A DNA stretch of 64,000 nucleotides from positions 18,095,447 through 18,159,446 of the forward strand of contig BSWB01000005.1 of assembly GCA_033239125.1 (NCBI GenBank), given 5' to 3'. Below are positions 22,741 to 34,552 of the stretch, in pieces. The translations under genes and the position numbers were made by a program. The notes beneath the pieces were generated by a model. It did not search any database and was not told where the DNA came from. It was given only the letters and a program-made list of their open reading frames with translations. The stretch comes from Fagopyrum homotropicum. Its lineage: Eukaryota; Streptophyta; Magnoliopsida; Caryophyllales; Polygonaceae. The stretch's first letter is position 1, and every line of letters begins with the position of its first letter.

Positions 22741-25222
22741 ACCCAAGCCCAACTTGGATATATCACCGTATACCACAAATTCATCTGTGCCCTTTGTATA
22801 CCAATATAAGATGTATCTGATTTTCTCAAAAGTCCAATTCTTCGCATCACATTTATTATGTTTTCCTTATACCCATGTCATTTCACCTTCTTTTAAATCT
22901 TTACCACATGTAGGATAGTTAAATCCCTTTGAGTTTCCTCGTTCACGCCTTACGGACCACGTTGGTTGGTCTTATTACTTTCCTCAACTCATTTGTAATC
23001 TGTCGGGAATGGACTTCTAGTACACCATTTGTATGCAATCTCACTACTACTCCTCCATCTACATATTATTTGTTTATCAGGGTTAACTTAAATTTTCATT
23101 GGAGTACCACCATTTCACTTTAAATTCTTTTTGATGTTTGTTCCAACAAAGATGTAGGTTCCATTTACAATCACCTCAAAACTCTATAAGACTTTTCACC
23201 ACGGCATTATATTTTCTGTGTTTGTGCCGCCTCTATAATTCCAATTATTATGTGTCACATCTTTAGTCATAAGAGCTTCCTTTGTAAATCTCAAAAATTG
23301 ACCCCAGCCCCTTTTTTTTTTTCGAAATTACACCATCAGTCTCATTTGTGCGGTATACTACGAGCATACCCTTTTTGTCCGGACTGACATATGACTTGGT
23401 CAAAATCATCTGCTTCTTCTTACCCCTCTGGTTCTCCTTATACGAATCCATCCATACTAAACCGTGATTTGTAGCATTTTCCTTAGTCAGTAGACAAACA
23501 ACTGCTCATAATAATTCTTTTTATATCATTATTGATATAAGGGGTCATTTCGGACCGTCAATTCTCTTTAGAGTCACCGACTTGAACTTATTCAGTGTTA
23601 CTAGCACTCGTATTGATTGACTTCACAGTTGCCGCAATTGGTCGCTTTAAGGATTCCTCCTCATGTCAATAAAGTTCTTTTGTAACTCTGTGGTTATTCT
23701 TTTTATTTGGCAACCAGTCACCACTAGTTAACCCGCACATGTAAAGTTCCAGTTGTTACCAAGTAGTCTATAGTTGACCTTCTACAAGATCATAGGCTTA
23801 CGTTTCTTCTATTTCTTTGAAATTTGATAAACCTGGTGAAAATCTATCTTCTCTAGTTTCTGCGCTTGTACTTCTTTAACTCTTCTATAATCTACACTTC
23901 TCTTTCGCACTATAAGGGCGTTATACTCTTTCCGAGTTTAGAATTATCATTCATCTACCGTCAACGGACTCGTCAATTCTCCCACGATAGCTCGTATATG
24001 CATCTTCGGGATTACTTTTACCTCAGCCATCAGTTGCTCGTGGTTCCCCGGGGTAAATCGTTGGTGTGGGAAATTTTAAGTCCACTAGTGAGAGGGAGAT
24101 TATTGTTGGCATTCGGGTATGCCAAGATCCTTCTCACAAACTCCCTTCTTTGATTGGTATTATAATGCTGCCTTTATAGTGAGCCCTTTGACTCTGCTTT
24201 CAAGATTCTATGATTTTGATATTTGTATCACGGCCCTTGCTGTCACTCACTTGTCGTCTAGAAAGTCACTCCGCTTCCATGTTGGTGAAATCTGCCTTTC
24301 ACTTGTTGGCAACGCGTAAGCTTCCATTTTACAGCTCTTTACTTCTTCATATTTGGATGGACAATGTATTTCGTGTAGACTTCTATGCTTTTGACTGTCT
24401 TGGTTATCCATTTTGATTGTGGTATCAAATAGACTGTCGAGGTGATCATATTTTGTTCTGTTTCTGGCATCAACTTTCACCTTCTGGTCCGTCAGTGAGC
24501 TTGAATTCTATATCTCTTGTCTGAGTCCTACCACCTCTCTTTGACTTCCACACCTATGCTTGTTTCTGCCGCCATCTTCTTTGTCTGTAACGTTGCTTTC
24601 CACCACGCTTGAAAGAATTTATGGGTTATCTCTCCTAATTTGTATAATTGACGGTCAGCCAACACTTTTCCTCAACTCACTGTCTCATGGATTTTCTTCA
24701 TTTGACCCTGTGGATTTGGCTGTATCTCCTTCTTGCTATTGTCGTTGGCGTTGTCTTTTGGTCTTTACTTTTCCGTCTCAACGTTCCTCAACAAGTCCGA
24801 AGGAGTTGTCCGGACGTTCGCCTACCCTAATGATCATAAGCTGAGCGTACTTATCCTTACGTTGAAACCCTTCAAATATACTTAGGCGTGTCAACGGAGT
24901 GAGGATCTCATTTACTTATCTCCGTTAAGGGTATAATATAACTATAATTTCTACTAATCTTCTACATGTACTTATCTATCTCACATCTGTTTAATCAAGC
25001 TAATAAGTCCAAGTAAGGTAAAACCTAAAGTTCATACTAAGCATACTGAGATCCGCGGTAGTAGTGGTGGTCAGCCGTACTTTTCTATCCCCAACCAGCC
25101 TATGCATGCATTTGAAAACCAAAAGTTCTTTTTTTTTTAAACTTCAGATCCCTTTTCGGGTTCTGCTCAAGTACTTATTCGGTCCTTCAGAAGATTTCAA
25201 GTGCCATTGTTGCCAACCTAGA
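22741..25222 (-). other. E2 interior, unrecognised 2.5 kb
   Basis: This stretch occupies the place of gag, protease and most of RT. After about 60 bases that still resemble E3 (22741-22800), I cannot recognise any gag, protease or RT motif in any frame, and the longest ORFs are about 100 aa without domains. The plus strand is pyrimidine-rich, so the minus strand is purine-rich, as in retroelement coding strands, but too diverged or rearranged to read. The final 30 bases before the primer site match the E1 leader (GTTGCCAACAATGGCACT type). Confidence 0.45.
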
Positions 25223-25234
25223 GCTCTGATACCA
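25223..25234 (-). other. E2 primer-binding site (initiator Met tRNA type)
   Basis: TGGTATCAGAGC on the minus strand, three bases inside the 5' LTR boundary at 25238. It is the same site as in E1. Confidence 0.95.
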
Positions 25235-25237
25235 TGT

Positions 25238-26432
25238 TGTAACACCCCGAATTCTCAGAACTCGGGACATTACTGGTTAGGACCTCACAATGGGTCCCGA
25301 CCTCAGTTTGACAACAATATTACTAGGATCTTGCAACAAGACACAAATAAGGAAAACCGAAATTCATAAAATAGTATTCTTAAGGTAATGAATGCAACAC
25401 GGTCTAGCAGCCTAAAGTACTTAAACAAGGGGAAAACAACAACTGTCTGAATAAAAGAAACCACAACAACCAACAACCCCAACCCTAAGTAGTACGGAGA
25501 CCCGGCTGACCACTAATTCCGGTTTACTCAGCTGCTGGTCTAACCTGCGGTAAATCTAAAAACACAACAAGAGAAACCATTAGCTAGTTATCTAAACATT
25601 AAGAGAGTAATAATAGCACACACACACATAAAATAATAAACATCCATCATGCTTTCAAACAAGTCCATTTATTATCTTCATTTAAGTCATTCACTCTAAT
25701 GATACTTATTTTGTGACACGAGGGATTCCCAAACCTCGCCTCCGCCCCCGTGTACCCATCAGGAGTGGATCCGATGCATCTCACCGTGTACCTGTATGGT
25801 CTGGGTATAGAGAACCTCCCAGTCTCCTGGCAGAGCTAGGCAGTGATGTCACGGCCCGTTATACATACACTTGGGCCTTAGCTCATAATAACCATGGTCG
25901 TCCTAACAAGTTATTATTATTATAGTCACGCACATCGCACACACACAACCACTATCACTCAATTAATATCTAGAAACTGGCTAAGTAAGTCGCAAGGACT
26001 TACCTGAGTCAAATCACATTCTAACAAGTCTCAATTCGGTCCGTACTTGCGGTAACTCAAACGCCTGTCAAATAAGGCATTTGGATCAGAATCTCATCCA
26101 GATGTCCAACCTCATATGTAGGAATTACGGAGAAAGCTCTCTTACGGTAAAAGACCCTTTTACCCTTAGTGCCGAAATTTCTCAAGCTTATTCTTAAATC
26201 CTACTAATTCCTTTTTGCTTGTTTTCTATAATTAGTGTCTCTCGGATAGTTTCTAGAGGTTGTAAGATAAATTTCAAACACTCGTCACCTAGAACAACAT
26301 TACCTCCTTTCCGGTTATTACTCCACCATTACACATATATGGATCCGCGTATAAAAACGTCACCTCTCTATGTAAATACTTATGTATATACCGTTTTCTT
26401 ATTCTCATATTTATATACATTTATTTACCTTC

Positions 26433-26477
<45 letters not shown>

Positions 26478-27872
26478 TAATGAAGTGTTACATATAAGGA
26501 TGTTTTATATATAATTATATATATATATATATAGAGAGAGAGATAAATATGTGTTATAATTACATGTATTTATACAAATTTATTAACCATGCCTAACTTT
26601 CTACTGCTCAATTGTATAAGCATATATATATACTGTCACTACTCTCTTACGCGTATACTTATATATGTATATATATACACAGTACATTGTAATAATGCCA
26701 AGACCCAACTTCTACCCTCCATCACCCTAACTAACGTGCCTGCTGCTTAACACCACAGACATCCTACTTCAATCTTCACGATAACGGAACAGGGCTGATG
26801 GTTTACCTGTCTGCAACGAGGAAGGAGGCGGTTGCTACTAGGACCCTCGCGATGATGATAGCGGTGGAGCAGCCCGAGACACGATGTCGCCGGCAAACGT
26901 GAGGTCCTTCCTTTCCGTAAGGGAGAGCGATTAACCAAGGACGGTATGGGGTGTACGGGTCTGCAGCTCCGTGGACGACTCGCCCTTCTGCAGCCTAGTT
27001 CGATGTGGGTTCCAAGGTTAAGCGATAGGGGTGATACAGAAGGTGACTCGAGGAGTAAGAAGAATAGCCTTGCCTTCACAACTATCCGGAAAGGCCGGAC
27101 GCGGTGGCTGTTCTGCCTGGCTCGAGGCGGCAGCGATCCGGCTGGAGGCAAGACGGAGTCATGCCGTCGGCTGTTGGAGGCTGTAGACCGAACGCGGAGT
27201 CTCCTGCGGCCGGTTCGCTATGCCTTGGTGGTCGACGTACCGCTGTGTGCAGACAGGTCCGAGTTGCTGCTATTAGCGAATTAGATCGGAAGGGAAAGAT
27301 AGACGGAGGGGGGGTGACTCACCTAGTGGTCGCTGTCGCCGACGAACGAGGGAGGCGGAAGAATCCGGCGTAGCTGCGTCGTTTGTAAGGGGAGGCTGGG
27401 GCGAGTTGCTGCAATAGGCGTTCTTCAGAAGAGGCAAAGAGAAGCGGCAGTAGATGACGATAGAATAGGATTAGATTAGGTTAACGTATAATTAGGTTAG
27501 GGTTAGGATTAGCTTAAGGGAATGGGCTGGTGGGCTTGGAAAATGGGCCTAATAGTGGGCCACAACCGGCCTGCTCTCTCGTTAAAACAAGGATACGACT
27601 CTCGTTACTCGTCCTGGATTTCTGGTTATGTGCGGGAATTTCTATAATACGGAATTATATTCCGTATTATATAAATTATTATTTTATTTTAAAGTTGCGT
27701 AAATTATTTCCGGTTACATAGTTTTCATCATTTTATGTGAATTAAGGTCGCATAAAATGATAGAACTTAAAACTCGTTTTACTTTATTTATTTATTGATT
27801 TATTTAAGATTGACATATCGAAAATCGGTTAAATTTAGTTTTAAACGGAAATTAAAATTTTCGGTTATTACA
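25238..27872 (-). repeat. E2 5' LTR
   Basis: Near-identical to 18009-20637, from TGTAACACCCC at 25238 to TATTACA at 27872. Differences by eye are scattered single bases and a different TA-tract length (26436-26475). U3 inverted repeat at 27726-27762. Confidence 0.92.
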
Positions 27873-27990
27873 GGGGGTCGGGATAGACTAGTGTAGGCTA
27901 GCACCAGGGTTTGACGAGGGATCGGGAGTGAGCGAGAGGTCGGGTTGCAGGGCTCGCAGAGGGAGCGAAGGGTCGGAGTCAGTGGCGGCC
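27873..27990 (-). repeat. Continuation of LTR-D host sequence right of E2
   Basis: Begins with the right copy of the GGGGG target duplication and continues the GC-rich purine-biased composition seen before 18003. The end of the unit is not clear; composition changes near 27990. Confidence 0.45.
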
Positions 27991-28009
27991 ACATGATTTC
28001 TAAAGTGTG

Positions 28010-28200
28010 GGGAAAAAACGTTACACTATAGGCGCAGCCTATAACCGCGTCTCTTTATCTTTTTTTTTTAAAAACGTTACACTATACCGCGCCTCTATTT
28101 GTGTTTTTATTATCTTTATTTTGGATATTAAAACGTTGTCCTTCGCGTTTTATAAATAAGAGCGCGGTCTAAGACCACGCTTCTACTCCGAACCACAAAT
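28010..28200. repeat. CACTA-type subterminal repeat-like tract
   Basis: AAACGTTACACTATA occurs twice (about 28016-28032 and 28070-28087), each next to GC words such as CCGCGTCTCT and CCGCGCCTCT, followed by an imperfect hairpin GCGCGGTCTAAGACCACGC (about 28170-28188). Such units resemble subterminal repeats of plant CACTA elements, but no CACTA terminus with 3-bp duplication is demonstrated. Confidence 0.35.
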
Positions 28201-28889
28201 CTCATGCATTTTGGTGAATTATTTCACTCCGAGTCTAAAACGGGAAATTCTTTTGAAATTTTGTTCACTTCGGCGAAAGATCCAATAAAATATTTAAATA
28301 TAACACAAGAACAATGATATTTAAAAAAATAATAAATCATAGGAAACAATTTCGTTAACGATTGTTAATTATCGTTTTACTTTTGTATCCCAAGTGAAAC
28401 AATTTAAAAAATGATTTTAACGGGATTATCTAGCTTTACGAGTGTACAATGTACACTAAGTTGTAAAGTGAAACCAAAACAAAAGGAAAAAAAGGTATAA
28501 AGAGAAAATCATGATTCTTCGTTAAATCGATAGCATACGTATGTACATCTTTTTGAAACGAAGAAAAACAATAATAATGATAATAATAGAGGATTTTCTA
28601 TTTTTCAAGTAAAATATTAAGTATTTTATACTATATTAACTTGAAAAATGAGTATTCATTTCATATATTATAAAAATCTACATGTGAAAAAAAGTTTAAT
28701 TTTTATGATTTGATAAAAAGCACTTAAAAGTAGCTTTTGATTATAAAATTTCTATATATTTTTATTTTTGCATCCAAATCTTGTAATCATTTTTTTTTGT
28801 GGAGGGCGGGTGACAAGATTATTTCCTTAGGTCGTTTTTATCTTATCAAAATAAATTCCCAACTTAACACTAAAACAAGTTAAGCAAAG
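28201..28889. other. AT-rich sequence, nothing recognised
   Basis: No ORF, repeat or element end that I can support. The left boundary of T1 lies somewhere near its right end. Confidence 0.4.
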
Positions 28890-30243
28890 GTCGAACCCAA
28901 GAGAGTTTGGTGATATTTATATTAGATTCAATTATCGATTATTCAACAAAGTAAGGGGGGGGGGGGTGTTGGACTGAATTGATGCAAAACAAAGTAAGAA
29001 AGCAAGTAAGAAGATGAATAAGATGATGATGAATGGACTACACTAGGTTGATTCTTAGCTTGCAATACTACTTTGGTTGATTCCTTTTATAAGTTTTCAA
29101 GCAATGTTCCCGTCTTGATCATATGTATGTGTTGAGCCAACCGGCATCAACACAACTTAACAAGTTTAGTGTTTCGTAAACCTACAATCACAAGTTAGCT
29201 TTCAAATAAAGACAAAGGGATATAAAGAGAAGAGTAAAATCATTAAACTTTTCTTTATATTTGTATTCCTTTTCCCTTAAGTAATTACAACCAGACTTAC
29301 CTAAAGATTTCTACTAGATTAAAGACCCGAACCCGGAATCTATTAATCCTAGTTCTTTACTTGCATTTAGACACTAAGGTGATCAATCTTAAGGGAGAAG
29401 AAACATGCAATTAGATAAATGAAGCTCAAGGAATACAAAACATAAAATGGATAAAACTTATATTTAAAAGGACTTACAACCAAAGCAGCAATGCAGCTTC
29501 AAAACGACCCAATGTAGCAAGACAATTAGAAACTCATTACACAAAGGAAGCAAGAGAAAAAAGAGAATAAAATGGGGGAAATGATGATGATTCTAGCAAT
29601 TAGCCATAAGTCTATTTATACTACAAATGGCACTTAATGGGAGTAAATGGCCGGCCTAAACAGCCACCTTTAATGTCATAAAGGTGGTGCAAACAACCGG
29701 AGTAATGTCTCTGTCGCTCAACCGCAGGGGCGGCCTGGAAATTCCGTAGGGGCGGATCTTTAATGCTCTTCAAACGTCCGACTCTTCATCTTTCTGTCGC
29801 TTCTGATGTCGAGCCGCAGGGGCGGCCTAATGTCACCGCAGGGGCGGTGACATTGGCTCTTCGGCTTCACAGCTCCGTAGGGTGGTCCGCTGGCAGAGGC
29901 GCAGGGGCGCCGGCTTCGCTTCTTCATGGTAAGTCACCGCAGGGGCGCCCATGATAGGCGCAGGGGCGGTGACAGTCTTCGTTCCGGGCGCTGGCGAAGG
30001 TGCTGGCTGCGTTCCGGAAGGTAGTGTCACCCGCAGGGGCGGTGACACTTCTCCGTGGGGGCGGTGAGGCACTAGAAGCTTGTCTTCGTGGATGATCTTC
30101 AACTCCCAAGTGCTTCTAACTTCTCTTTTAGTTTCTTTTTGGTTTCTTCTTCTGGATTACGAAGTTAGTAGCACAAACCGACTCTAATACAATAAAAAGA
30201 CTCTAAAAACAACCCTAAACGATAGTGATTCCATCACCTATCA
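28890..30243 (-). repeat. T1 3' LTR (Athila-like)
   Basis: Ends CACCTATCA at 30243, directly before the polypurine tract. Homologous to 57655-58280 over both ends (the shared block starts at GGTCGAACCCAAGAG; 12-base G-run at about 28957-28968 in both). The outer (left) border is not exact. It contains a cluster of hairpin motifs: CCGCAGGGGCGG at 29722, 29814 and 29836, GGCGCAGGGGCGCC at 29898, and others to 30065. The right copy lacks about 770 bp of the middle. Confidence 0.75.
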
Positions 30244-30262
30244 AACTCCCCCATACTTAGAC
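30244..30262 (-). promoter_or_regulatory. T1 polypurine tract
   Basis: On the minus strand AAGTATGGGGGAGTTTGATA places a purine-rich run immediately upstream of the LTR start TGATAGG, the standard Athila arrangement. A second copy lies at 58281-58298. Confidence 0.85.
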
Positions 30263-30779
30263 CTTTTACTCGTCACGAGTAAAACAAATGACAGCAAATC
30301 AGACTCAAAGGACTCAGGAAGCATGGGTAAGAGGCATAGATATGGAAAACAAAAGAAAAACCAAGAAAGACAAAGGAAAAAAAGAGAAAGTATGAGAAGA
30401 AAGCGAGAAAACTACCATCCTTATCGCTCCAAGAGTGACCTACCCGGACAACCTCCTTATGACTCCCCTTCTTATGCCGCCAAACGTCGGAAGGGAAACC
30501 TACACTCGGTGTCACTCATGTTGCCAAGGTGCCCTTTCGGGTTTTCACCTTGCTACTCTTCTTCTTTTGTTGATGATCTCACTTAATCCTCACATCCCTC
30601 AAGTCCATTTTTGCACCAACCTAATGTTGGTCAGACTACCTACTTTTTGCCTAAACCGTCCTTTCAGATTTTCGGTTTATCCAAGGATTTTCATGCCTTT
30701 TTTCATTTTCTTTGGCTTTTTTTTTCAACTTCAAACTGAATTACAAAACATGAAAACTCAAATCAAACATAACTCAACA

Positions 30780-32263
30780 CAACACAAACAACCTATACAT
30801 GCATATGATATTCCCTCCCCCATACTTGAAGCACACTTTGCCCTCAAAGTGGAAAATGAAAGCAAAGATAAATGTGGAGAAGGGAAAAAGATGATACCCA
30901 CTAGTGGGATGGTCCGGCTGGACCATGCGAATCCTCCTCCGGAGGATATGGGAAATGGCTGAAGAAATGCTCCTGCCGGCGGTAGATGTCGTCAAGACGG
31001 TCCTGCTGGGCGGTCAGCCGGCTGCCAAATGAGGTCTCAAAGTTAGCTTTCCAAGCCAACTGTTGAGCCTCTAGCTGCTACTGTTGAGCCGCCTACCAAG
31101 CGTCCTACCTCCGGTCAAAGTGGGAGGTCATGCTAGTGGCAATGCTGGACTGACACGCCTGCTGCTGCTCAAGCATGGTCCGCTGGTACTCGGTCTGTCA
31201 GGTCTGATGCGGAGTAGTCAAGGCCGCCATCTGAGCCTGAAGGCTCTCAAGTGCGGGACCATCATCTGGTGCTGCAGTGGGCATCTCCTCATTATCCGGA
31301 ATGGGCATGTGACCCTCATAATGAGCCCGACTGGAGCTCGCAACATGTCTCTCAACTATGGCCACCTGAGGCCGCCTCAGTACAAATGGATCCGCCGGGA
31401 TGTACAACTCGGATAGCTCATCTCCAAAGGGCAGTGGCCGGGGAAGGTAGGTGATATGGCTCCCATATGCAAATGAAAGCCAAAAAGGTTCTCCTCATCC
31501 CTCTTGAGGAGCTTGCACCTCCTAAGCATCCCCTCCGTATAGAATGGGACCGCCATCCCATCCTCAAGTCCGGAAAGGTCCATCACCTGCTCGGCGATCA
31601 AAGAGATCACCCACCGCCAACGATATCCCTTGGCTCGTTCTTCCTAATCCGCTTCAAAGCGGTAAGGAAGAGGTACGGCCAATCCGGCACCTTCTCGCTC
31701 ATCGGGAGGCAAGCATATAGCAAAGGAAGGTCCTTAACAGCGACCTTGTTCTCCTCTTTGTGTGATCAGAAGACACTCGTGAGGATCTTGGAGAGGAGCC
31801 TCAAGCAAGGGTGAGTGAGTTTGTTGGAATACTCACCCCCGGCGTGAAACTCGGAGCCGGTGGCTGCCTTCCAAAACTCACAAAGGTCCGGGGTGGGAAT
31901 GGGTTCCCACAAGTTCTCGGAGGCGCAGAGAGTAACCCCAAAGGCCTCTTGCAGCTGAGAGTAGTCCAGTGTGTATTTCTATTTGTTGATCTTGAAAGAA
32001 AGTCCAACACACACACGGTCTTCTTTCTCCATGTTGAAGGTAGCAATGAATTGTCAGCTGAGCTCGGGATACGTTGGAGCACTCTTCTTCAGAAAGTCTC
32101 CGAGCCCAACGTTGGTAAGGAATGATTGCATGCTCTCCAACATGCCAAGCTTCTCCAAAGTTGGAATGTGAAAAAACCGAGTTGCATACACAACCCGATC
32201 TTGCACAATCCCGTAACGAGTCTTTTCAACCTCAAACATCTTGTACTTCCTATGTGGTTCCAT
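30780..32263 (-). pseudogene. T1 Athila ORF1-like (env-position) protein, degenerate
   Basis: Reading 32263 down to about 30780 gives a protein related to the Athila ORF1 family found between integrase and the 3' LTR: an N-terminal block ending LGDFLKKSAPTYPELS (about 32065), a central block (SLIAEQVMDLSGLEDGMAVPF, about 31600-31545) and a Q/A-rich coiled-coil-like tail (31250-31000). Stops interrupt it at about 32055 and 31780, in the tail, and elsewhere. It is the counterpart of the intact 467-aa ORF of T2. The protein's function is not established. Confidence 0.65.
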
Positions 32264-33100
32264 TCTTGCAAGTAATCAAGAAAAGAATTAGAAAGTTCAA
32301 AAATAGAGAAAGAAGACGAACCTCTATTGCAGGGGCGGCTGGAGGATTCGCAGGGGCAGTGAGGCGCAGGGGTAGATCCTTACAGGCGCAGGGGAGGGAG
32401 AAGTGCATAGGGCGATTTCTGACAACAGCGAATGTGGTGGAGCTGGGGAGTGTTCCGGTGGCTGTTGGCTAGTGGCGATGTCTCTGGAGGTGGCTCATAG
32501 TGGAGGAATAAGAGCGTTTGAGGGGGGGGGGTTAGTGTTGTGGAGTTAAGGGTTGAGAGATTGGAAGATGTTGGGCAAGAGAGGGAGGAGTGCAGCGCAG
32601 GGGCATCGGGACTGGGGTGGTGGCGTCGATGAGGTGGCACAGGGGTGTCGGAGCAAGGTTGTCGCGAGGGAGAGATTAGGGCGCAGGGGCGTCGGCTTTG
32701 GGGAGTGAATGTTGGGAGAGAGAAATGAGTGGTGGGTGAGGGAGGAGAAGGGTTGGTGGGGTAGGTGTAGGGTATTTTGGGATTTCTATTTTTTTTTCTT
32801 TTCTGGGAAAAACCGCAGGGGCGGGGGCTTGTCACCGCGGGGGCAGTGACAAGGAAGAGGGGGAGCGCAGGCTCAGCGCCGGGGGCGGCACTGAGGATGC
32901 GTGTCAAGGGTGGCCGCCGCAGGGGCGTAGGGATGTCACCGCGGGGGCGGTGACAAGGTTGTGGCAGGCGCAGGCCCAGCGCCGGGAGGTGACAATGGGC
33001 CGAAAGGGCAGTTTTCTTGACAGAAGCTCCTCTTCTTATTCCTTCGGGTTGCCTCCCAAGCAGCGCCTTTGTTTTACATCGTTGGCTCGACGTAGGGACC
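32264..33100 (-). other. T1 spacer between integrase and ORF1-like gene, rich in GC hairpin motifs
   Basis: Non-coding spacer. It begins (33100-33050, minus) with a GGGAGGCAACCC block shared with T2 at about 44320-44340. At least eight copies or variants of CCGCAGGGGCGG or GGCGCAGGGGCG occur near 32331, 32352, 32375, 32598, 32682, 32815, 32834, 32922 and 32938. The 175-aa minus ORF (32380-32907) is Pro/Ser/Thr-rich and has no domain. Confidence 0.6.
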
Positions 33101-34552
33101 CTACTTCTCTACTTGAGCCTCCTCCAACACCATTTCATCAATGGGGTCGTTCTTCACTCCTTCTAGGTAAGGCTTGAGCCTTTGTCCGTTAACTTTGAAA
33201 ACCTTGTGCGTTTGCGGATTGTAGAGATCCACAATGCCATGAGGGTACACTTCAGCTATTACGAACGGACATTTCCATCTCGAACGCAGCTTACCTGCAA
33301 AAAGCTTCAAACGTGATTGAAAAATGAGGACCTTATTACCTACTTTGAAATCTTTCCGGAGGATGTTGCGGTCATGCCACGCTTTGGTCTTTTCCTTGTA
33401 TGTAGTGACATGGTCATACGCATCTAATCTCAATTCCTCTAGCTCTTGTAGTTGGAGTTTCCGGAACTCTCCTACCTCTTCTACATTCATGTTGCACTTC
33501 TTTACCGCCCACCAAGCCTTGTGCTCAAGCTCCACTGGAAGGTGGCAAGGTTTTCCGAACACAAGCCGGAATGGAGACATCCCTATAGGAGTCTTGTATG
33601 CTGTCCGGTATGCCCATAGAGCGTCGTTTAGCCTTGCACTCCAATCCTTCCTTCCAGGAGAAACCATCTTTTCAAGGATGGTTTTGATTTCCCGGTTAGA
33701 CACCTCGGCTTGACCATTTGTTTGTGGATGATAGGTTGTTGATACTCGTTGGTGAACGTGATATTTCTTAAGGAGAGCGGTGATCGTATTGTTGCAAAAA
33801 TGGGTGTCCCTATCACTTATCAAGGCCTTCGGGATTCCGAATCATGCAAAAATATTATCCTTAAGAAAAGTTGCAACCACTTTAGAATCATCAGTTTTGG
33901 TGGCCTTTGCTTCCACCCACTTGGAAACATAGTCCACCGCAAGTAATATATATGTGTGTCCAAAAGAAGTTGGAAAAGGACCCATGAAATCTATCCCCCA
34001 AACATCAAATATTTCGCAAAATATAAGAGAGGATTGAGGAATTTCATGTCTCCTAGAGATGTTACCTACTCTTTGACACCTATCACACACTTTGCAAAAC
34101 GCAAAAGCGTCTCTAAAAATGTGTGGACAATAAAACCCCGCATCCAAAACCTTTCTTGCGGTTTTGTTGGCCCCAAAATGCCCTCCACATGCTTCAGAAT
34201 GACAGATTGTAAGGACAGTTTGTACCTTATTGTCCGGGATGCAACGGCGGATTACTTGATCACTACAATGCTTCTAAAGGTAGGGATCATCCCAAACATA
34301 ATGTCGAGCTTCAGCCTTGACCTTCTCTCGCTGTGCCTTGGTGAAGTCTGGAGGGTACTCACTCCTAACCATGAAGTTTACAATGTCAGCAAACCAGGGC
34401 TTAAAATATTGGAGTTTAAGACAAACCTTTGTCGACATTTCCGCAGGGGCGCCTAGTTCAAGCCGCAGGGGCGGCTGGCCGCAGGGGCGGCTGGCCGCAG
34501 GGGCGGCTGGCCGCTGGGGCGGGTTTCTTGAGGCGCAGGGGCGGTTAAACAA
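33101..34552 (-). pseudogene. T1 integrase
   Basis: Reads, from 34450 down, the pre-integrase segment, the HHCC zinc finger (the H residues near 34200-34180, C-x2-C CDRCQR near 34085), the catalytic core (DFMGPFP with Asp near 33985; SDRDTHFCN near 33810; HPQTNGQAEVSNRE with Glu near 33715) and the C-terminal domain ending at 33101. Breaks are an in-frame TAG at about 34272 and a TGA at about 33838 (CGA-type change). The segment 34440-34545, at the junction with RNase H, is made of four tandem copies of CCGCAGGGGCGGCTGG-type repeats translated as Pro/Ala/Arg-rich linker. Confidence 0.88.

Larger units (their letters stand above)
18009..27872 (-). mobile_element. E2: complete-ended chromovirus with defective interior
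   Basis: Two LTRs of 2,629 and 2,635 bp in the same orientation, a primer site inside the right LTR, a polypurine tract inside the left LTR and a 5-bp target duplication GGGGG (18004-18008 and 27873-27877) define a 9.9-kb element on the minus strand. The LTRs look almost identical by eye, which indicates a young insertion. The pol remnant between them has many stops and frameshifts, and gag, protease and RT are not recognisable, so E2 cannot have supplied its own proteins. Confidence 0.92.

Noticed and set aside
28956..28969. G-run of 12 or more bases as a regulatory quadruplex
   Set aside because: It is a single homopolymer present in both T1 LTR copies (again at about 57721); four separate G-tracts are not present.
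32380..32907. 175-aa Pro/Ser/Thr-rich minus ORF as an extra T1 gene
   Set aside because: It sits in the motif-rich spacer, has no homologous counterpart in T2 and shows no domain.
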